NCBI GenBank assembly: GCA_002503045.1
Contig: DAQW01000059.1
Location: 1-8,792, forward strand
DNA length: 8,792 nt
Reading direction: 5' to 3'
DNA from: Euryarchaeota archaeon UBA39
GTDB taxonomy: Archaea > Thermoplasmatota > Poseidoniia > Poseidoniales > Thalassarchaeaceae
Shown here: piece after piece, positions 6,900 through 8,792 of the stretch
Layout of the letters: each line of letters opens with the position of its first letter
Numbering within the stretch: position 1 is the first letter of the stretch
The notes under the pieces: model-generated
What the model saw: only the letters and a program-made list of their open reading frames with translations
Told to the model about the DNA's origin: nothing
Databases searched by the model: none
Translations under genes and position numbers: made by a program

Positions 6900-6931
6900 T
6901 AGTGACACTCGGATTTACCACCAGCCATATG

Positions 6932-6939
6932 TTATTTTA
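6932..6939 (-). promoter_or_regulatory. Candidate TATA box for the second sulfotransferase gene
   Basis: On the minus strand TAAAATAA, preceded by GAAAG, is centred about 36 bases before the ATG at 6899. Transcription would start near 6909 and leave a leader of about ten bases, in keeping with the short leaders inferred for the other genes here. Confidence 0.4.
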
Positions 6940-6963
6940 CTTTCATCATACATGCTGGAAGAT

Positions 6964-6990
6964 ATTAATGATGTTCTTGAACTCGTTAAT
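6964..6990. repeat. Imperfect inverted repeat between divergent sulfotransferase and glycosyltransferase genes
   Basis: The arms ATTAATGA (6964-6971) and TCGTTAAT (6983-6990) pair over eight bases with one G-T wobble. Inside them GTTC and GAAC (6973-6982) form a second, smaller dyad around TT. The element ends 10 bases before the TATA-like box of the glycosyltransferase gene, where archaeal activators or repressors often bind. It lies outside the predicted transcripts of both genes, so it is more likely a DNA site than an RNA hairpin. Confidence 0.5.
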
Positions 6991-7000
6991 AGAATAGACC

Positions 7001-7006
7001 TATAAC
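7001..7006 (+). promoter_or_regulatory. Candidate TATA box for the glycosyltransferase gene
   Basis: TATAAC is centred about 30 bases before the ATG at 7033. The expected start of transcription is 7029-7033, so the mRNA would be leaderless or nearly so. No Shine-Dalgarno-like sequence precedes the ATG (TTTGTTTGTTAT), which agrees with leaderless translation. Confidence 0.45.
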
Positions 7007-7032
7007 TCTCAGGCCTTTCATTTGTTTGTTAT

Positions 7033-8199
7033 ATGCACATTCTAGTGATGACTCGTTCTACTCTTTCTCACGGATTTGGTGGGTTTCAAAGGCAATGCAT
7101 TGATTTGTGTGATGGTTTTATTGAAAATGGTCACGATGTAACTGTAATTACGACATCTCATCCCGAAAAAATTCAAAAAATGAATGAAAAGGGTTACGAC
7201 GTGCATTTTCTTAGCCCTTCAAAGCCAAGAAAACTATCAAGAGCGTGGTTTAAAGAATCAAAGAAATTGGTTCAGGAAATACATAAAGAAAAACCAATTG
7301 ATATAATTCACAGTAACGAATTTGCCTCTACTGGAGTTCTTTCTTGGGCGAAAAAGGAGAGAGTTCCAATCGTTCTGGTTTGTCATGGCTCATTGAGAAC
7401 TGAGTTGTTGTCGTTTCTTTCGTCCGCTGACAAAAGGCCTCGGTACTGGCATTGGATGTTGCTCACCCCATTACACTTAATTCGAAGATGTTTGATATGG
7501 GAAATGCCTACTAGAAGAAAAGTGGATAAAATAATATTAGTTTCTCCCACTTTAGAAAGAGATTTTTCGTTATTTTCAAAAAATAAAGTTAAAGTTATTG
7601 AAAATGGAATAGAATTGCCGGAAAAGAAAGAATATGTTGAGACTAAAGGCGCCATACAATTACTTTGTACAGGTAGGGCAGATAAACAGAAAGGTTTCCA
7701 AAAAGCAATAATGGCATTGAGTCAAATTGATGACTTGGACCTAGAGTTAGGGATAGTAGGAACTGGTTCTTATCTTGAGGATCTAAAAATACTGGCAAGG
7801 AAATTAAAAGTTGAAGAAAAAGTGATTTTTCATGGCCGGGTATCCGATGAAGAGCTTTCAAGAATTTATTCAGAGGCTGACATTTACCTAATTCCAACTA
7901 TGAGATATGAGGGTTTACCTTTGGCATTATTAGAAGCCATGGCTCATGGCATTCCCACAATTTCTTCAAAAATTGGCGGAAACTCTGATGTAATTACACA
8001 TGATAAAGATGGTTTATTCATCAAGCCGGGCGACTTAGAAGAGTTAATCGCAGGGATTAAAAAATTAGGGAATGATTCAGATTTGAGGAAGAGAATTTCA
8101 ACCGCCGCAAGAGAAACTACTGAGGAAAGATTCGATAAAAATAGAATGGTAAAAGAAACTTTGGAGATTCTAGAAACTGTTAATGGAGAAAATGATTAG
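7033..8199 (+). CDS. GT4-type (GT-B fold) glycosyltransferase
   Basis: The protein transfers a sugar from a nucleotide-sugar donor to a glycan or lipid-linked acceptor, probably at the inner face of the membrane; donor and acceptor are not predictable here. It has 388 residues, normal for a family GT4 retaining enzyme. The N-terminal Rossmann half shows MHILVMTRS, the glycine loop FGGFQRQ (15-21) and the conserved His of VCHGS (118). The C-terminal half starts near the linker VIENGI (188-193) and shows CTGRADKQKGF (212-222), IVGTGSYLEDL, VIFHGRV, and the EX7E motif EGLPLALLE (293-301) followed by AMAHGIP. No membrane helix is clear, but LLTPLHLIRRCLIW (143-156) may be a membrane-docking patch. 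The ATG at 7033 begins the first beta strand. The stop is one base from the next gene. Its bases are notably AT-rich. Confidence 0.93.
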   Translation: MHILVMTRSTLSHGFGGFQRQCIDLCDGFIENGHDVTVITTSHPEKIQKMNEKGYDVHFLSPSKPRKLSRAWFKESKKLVQEIHKEKPIDIIHSNEFASTGVLSWAKKERVPIVLVCHGSLRTELLSFLSSADKRPRYWHWMLLTPLHLIRRCLIWEMPTRRKVDKIILVSPTLERDFSLFSKNKVKVIENGIELPEKKEYVETKGAIQLLCTGRADKQKGFQKAIMALSQIDDLDLELGIVGTGSYLEDLKILARKLKVEEKVIFHGRVSDEELSRIYSEADIYLIPTMRYEGLPLALLEAMAHGIPTISSKIGGNSDVITHDKDGLFIKPGDLEELIAGIKKLGNDSDLRKRISTAARETTEERFDKNRMVKETLEILETVNGEND

Positions 8200-8200
8200 G

Positions 8201-8671
8201 ATGGCAACTATTGTTTCAATTAATGTAAGTGAATTAGGGGGGGTACCGAAGCTTCCTTTGAAAACAGCGATTGTCAAATTCGAGGGAGTCGAGGGGGATC
8301 ACAACAGATTCAGAATGGAGAGGAAAAATGGAGACCCGGGGAGAGCCGTGTGCATATTCTCTATGGAGAGGATATTACAACTCCAAAAAGAAGGCCATCC
8401 TATCGAAGTTGGCACTGCTGGAGAGAATTTCACTATCGAAGGGATGGATTGGCCGGAATTGGAGGTTGGCATGACGATTAGGCTTGGGTCTGCCGTAATC
8501 AGGCTAAGCGAGCCTTGTGCCCCATGCAGTAAAATCGGAAAGTCATTTGTCGAGAATAATTTCTCCAGAGTCGATCACAACAAGAGAGAGGGGTGGTCTC
8601 GATGGTCCGCCTCGGTTATAGAAGAGGGGTCTGTTTCTGTAGGCGATGCAGTTTATCTTGACGATAGTTGA
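8201..8671 (+). CDS. MOSC-domain protein
   Basis: This is a stand-alone MOSC domain (molybdenum cofactor sulfurase C-terminal), a beta-barrel thought to carry sulfur or bind metal-sulfur groups; the exact substrate is unknown. The 156-residue product shows SINVSELGGVPK (6-17), EGDHNRF (31-37), GDPGRAVCIF (44-53), AGENFTIEG (73-81) and EPCAPC (104-109), which holds the family's conserved cysteine plus a second one. I chose the ATG at 8201 because MATIVSINVS is where MOSC proteins begin; in-frame ATGs at 8192 and 8183 overlap the end of the glycosyltransferase gene, and GGAG at 8185-8188 lies at a workable distance before 8192, so the 8192 start cannot be excluded. It is probably cotranscribed with the glycosyltransferase, though the functions look unrelated. 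It is richer in G+C (about 47% over 8221-8460) than the three genes before it. Confidence 0.9.
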   Translation: MATIVSINVSELGGVPKLPLKTAIVKFEGVEGDHNRFRMERKNGDPGRAVCIFSMERILQLQKEGHPIEVGTAGENFTIEGMDWPELEVGMTIRLGSAVIRLSEPCAPCSKIGKSFVENNFSRVDHNKREGWSRWSASVIEEGSVSVGDAVYLDDS

Positions 8672-8701
8672 GACGAAAGAGTTCGCGATATCCGAGATTG
8701 T

Positions 8702-8709
8702 GAAATACG
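8702..8709 (+). promoter_or_regulatory. Candidate promoter element of the tRNA-Leu gene
   Basis: GAAATACG is centred 28 bases before the first base of the tRNA, close to where an archaeal TATA box would sit. It is a poor match to TTTATA, so it is only a positional candidate. The 62-base gap from the MOSC stop to the tRNA holds nothing else that I can identify. Confidence 0.25.
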
Positions 8710-8733
8710 ATTGGCGTGTCGCTGTGTCTCCAA

Positions 8734-8792
8734 GCAGAGGTACCCGAGTGGTCAAAGGGGCTGGGATGAGGTCCCAGTGCGTAGTGCTTCGC
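8734..8792 (+). tRNA. trnL-GAG: tRNA-Leu (anticodon GAG), 3' part beyond the window
   Basis: The 5' acceptor strand is GCAGAGG (8734-8740), followed by T8 and A9. The D arm pairs CCC (8743-8745) with GGG (8757-8759) around GAGTGGTCAAA, which has the conserved A14 and GG. The anticodon stem CTGGG (8761-8765) pairs with CCCAG (8773-8777) around a 7-base loop ATGAGGT, with T33 and anticodon GAG at 8768-8770, reading CUC/CUU leucine codons. The following GCGTAGTGCTTCGC can form the long variable arm typical of class II tRNAs (Leu, Ser), which supports Leu. No intron is present in the anticodon loop. The T arm, the 3' acceptor strand and any CCA lie outside the window. Confidence 0.93.

Noticed and set aside
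6899..6928. Nine-codon minus-strand reading frame (MAGGKSECH) whose TAA overlaps the ATG of the second sulfotransferase
   Set aside because: It would start upstream of the predicted transcription start, and such short frames are expected by chance.
7383..7897. Two minus-strand open frames inside the glycosyltransferase gene
   Set aside because: They are antisense to a gene with full GT4 motifs and carry no motif of their own.
8734..8792. The tRNA-Leu gene as an integration site of a mobile element
   Set aside because: No integrase gene or repeat of the tRNA 3' end is visible, and that end lies outside the window.
1..8792. CRISPR array, insertion sequence, toxin-antitoxin pair or phage-defence system
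   Set aside because: No regularly spaced repeats, transposase motifs, terminal inverted repeats or defence-type domains were seen on either strand.

Overview
The window looks like a compact archaeal genome, most likely a mesophilic marine euryarchaeon of the Marine Group II (Poseidoniales) kind. The supports are a group II (thermosome) chaperonin, TATA-like boxes about 25-30 bases upstream of start codons with little or no leader, very short gaps between genes, and a moderately AT-rich sequence that carries a bacterial-type PurH. The lineage is an inference; only the archaeal assignment is well supported.

Layout. (1) 1-440, + strand: the end of an unrecognised small protein gene followed by a 64-residue CxxC/CxxC zinc-ribbon protein. 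(2) 442-3653, - strand: a housekeeping pair, a divergent thermosome subunit followed by purH (last two steps of IMP synthesis). The genes abut or overlap and were probably transcribed together from the 3654-3760 intergenic region. (3) 3761-4711, + strand: a secreted, C-terminally membrane-anchored surface protein with eight ectodomain cysteines that appears to contain two related beta domains. (4) 4716-5042, - strand: a 108-residue three-helix membrane protein. (5) 5151-8199: a markedly AT-rich block with two unrelated PAPS-type sulfotransferases arranged tail to tail (+, then -) and a GT4-type glycosyltransferase (+). (6) 8201-8671, + strand: a small MOSC-domain protein that starts one base after the glycosyltransferase stop, then 62 bases later the 5' part of a tRNA-Leu(GAG) gene, cut by the window edge.

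How it may fit together: the glycosyltransferase and the two sulfotransferases suggest a locus for building and sulfating a cell-surface glycan, next to an exported surface protein that could be, but is not shown to be, a target. The core genes on either side (purH, thermosome, MOSC, tRNA) are visibly richer in G+C. No insertion sequence, transposase, integrase or CRISPR array was seen. No gene-free stretch exceeds about 125 bases; the three intergenic regions of 100-125 bases all lie between divergent genes and hold candidate promoters, one imperfect inverted repeat and one imperfect direct repeat.
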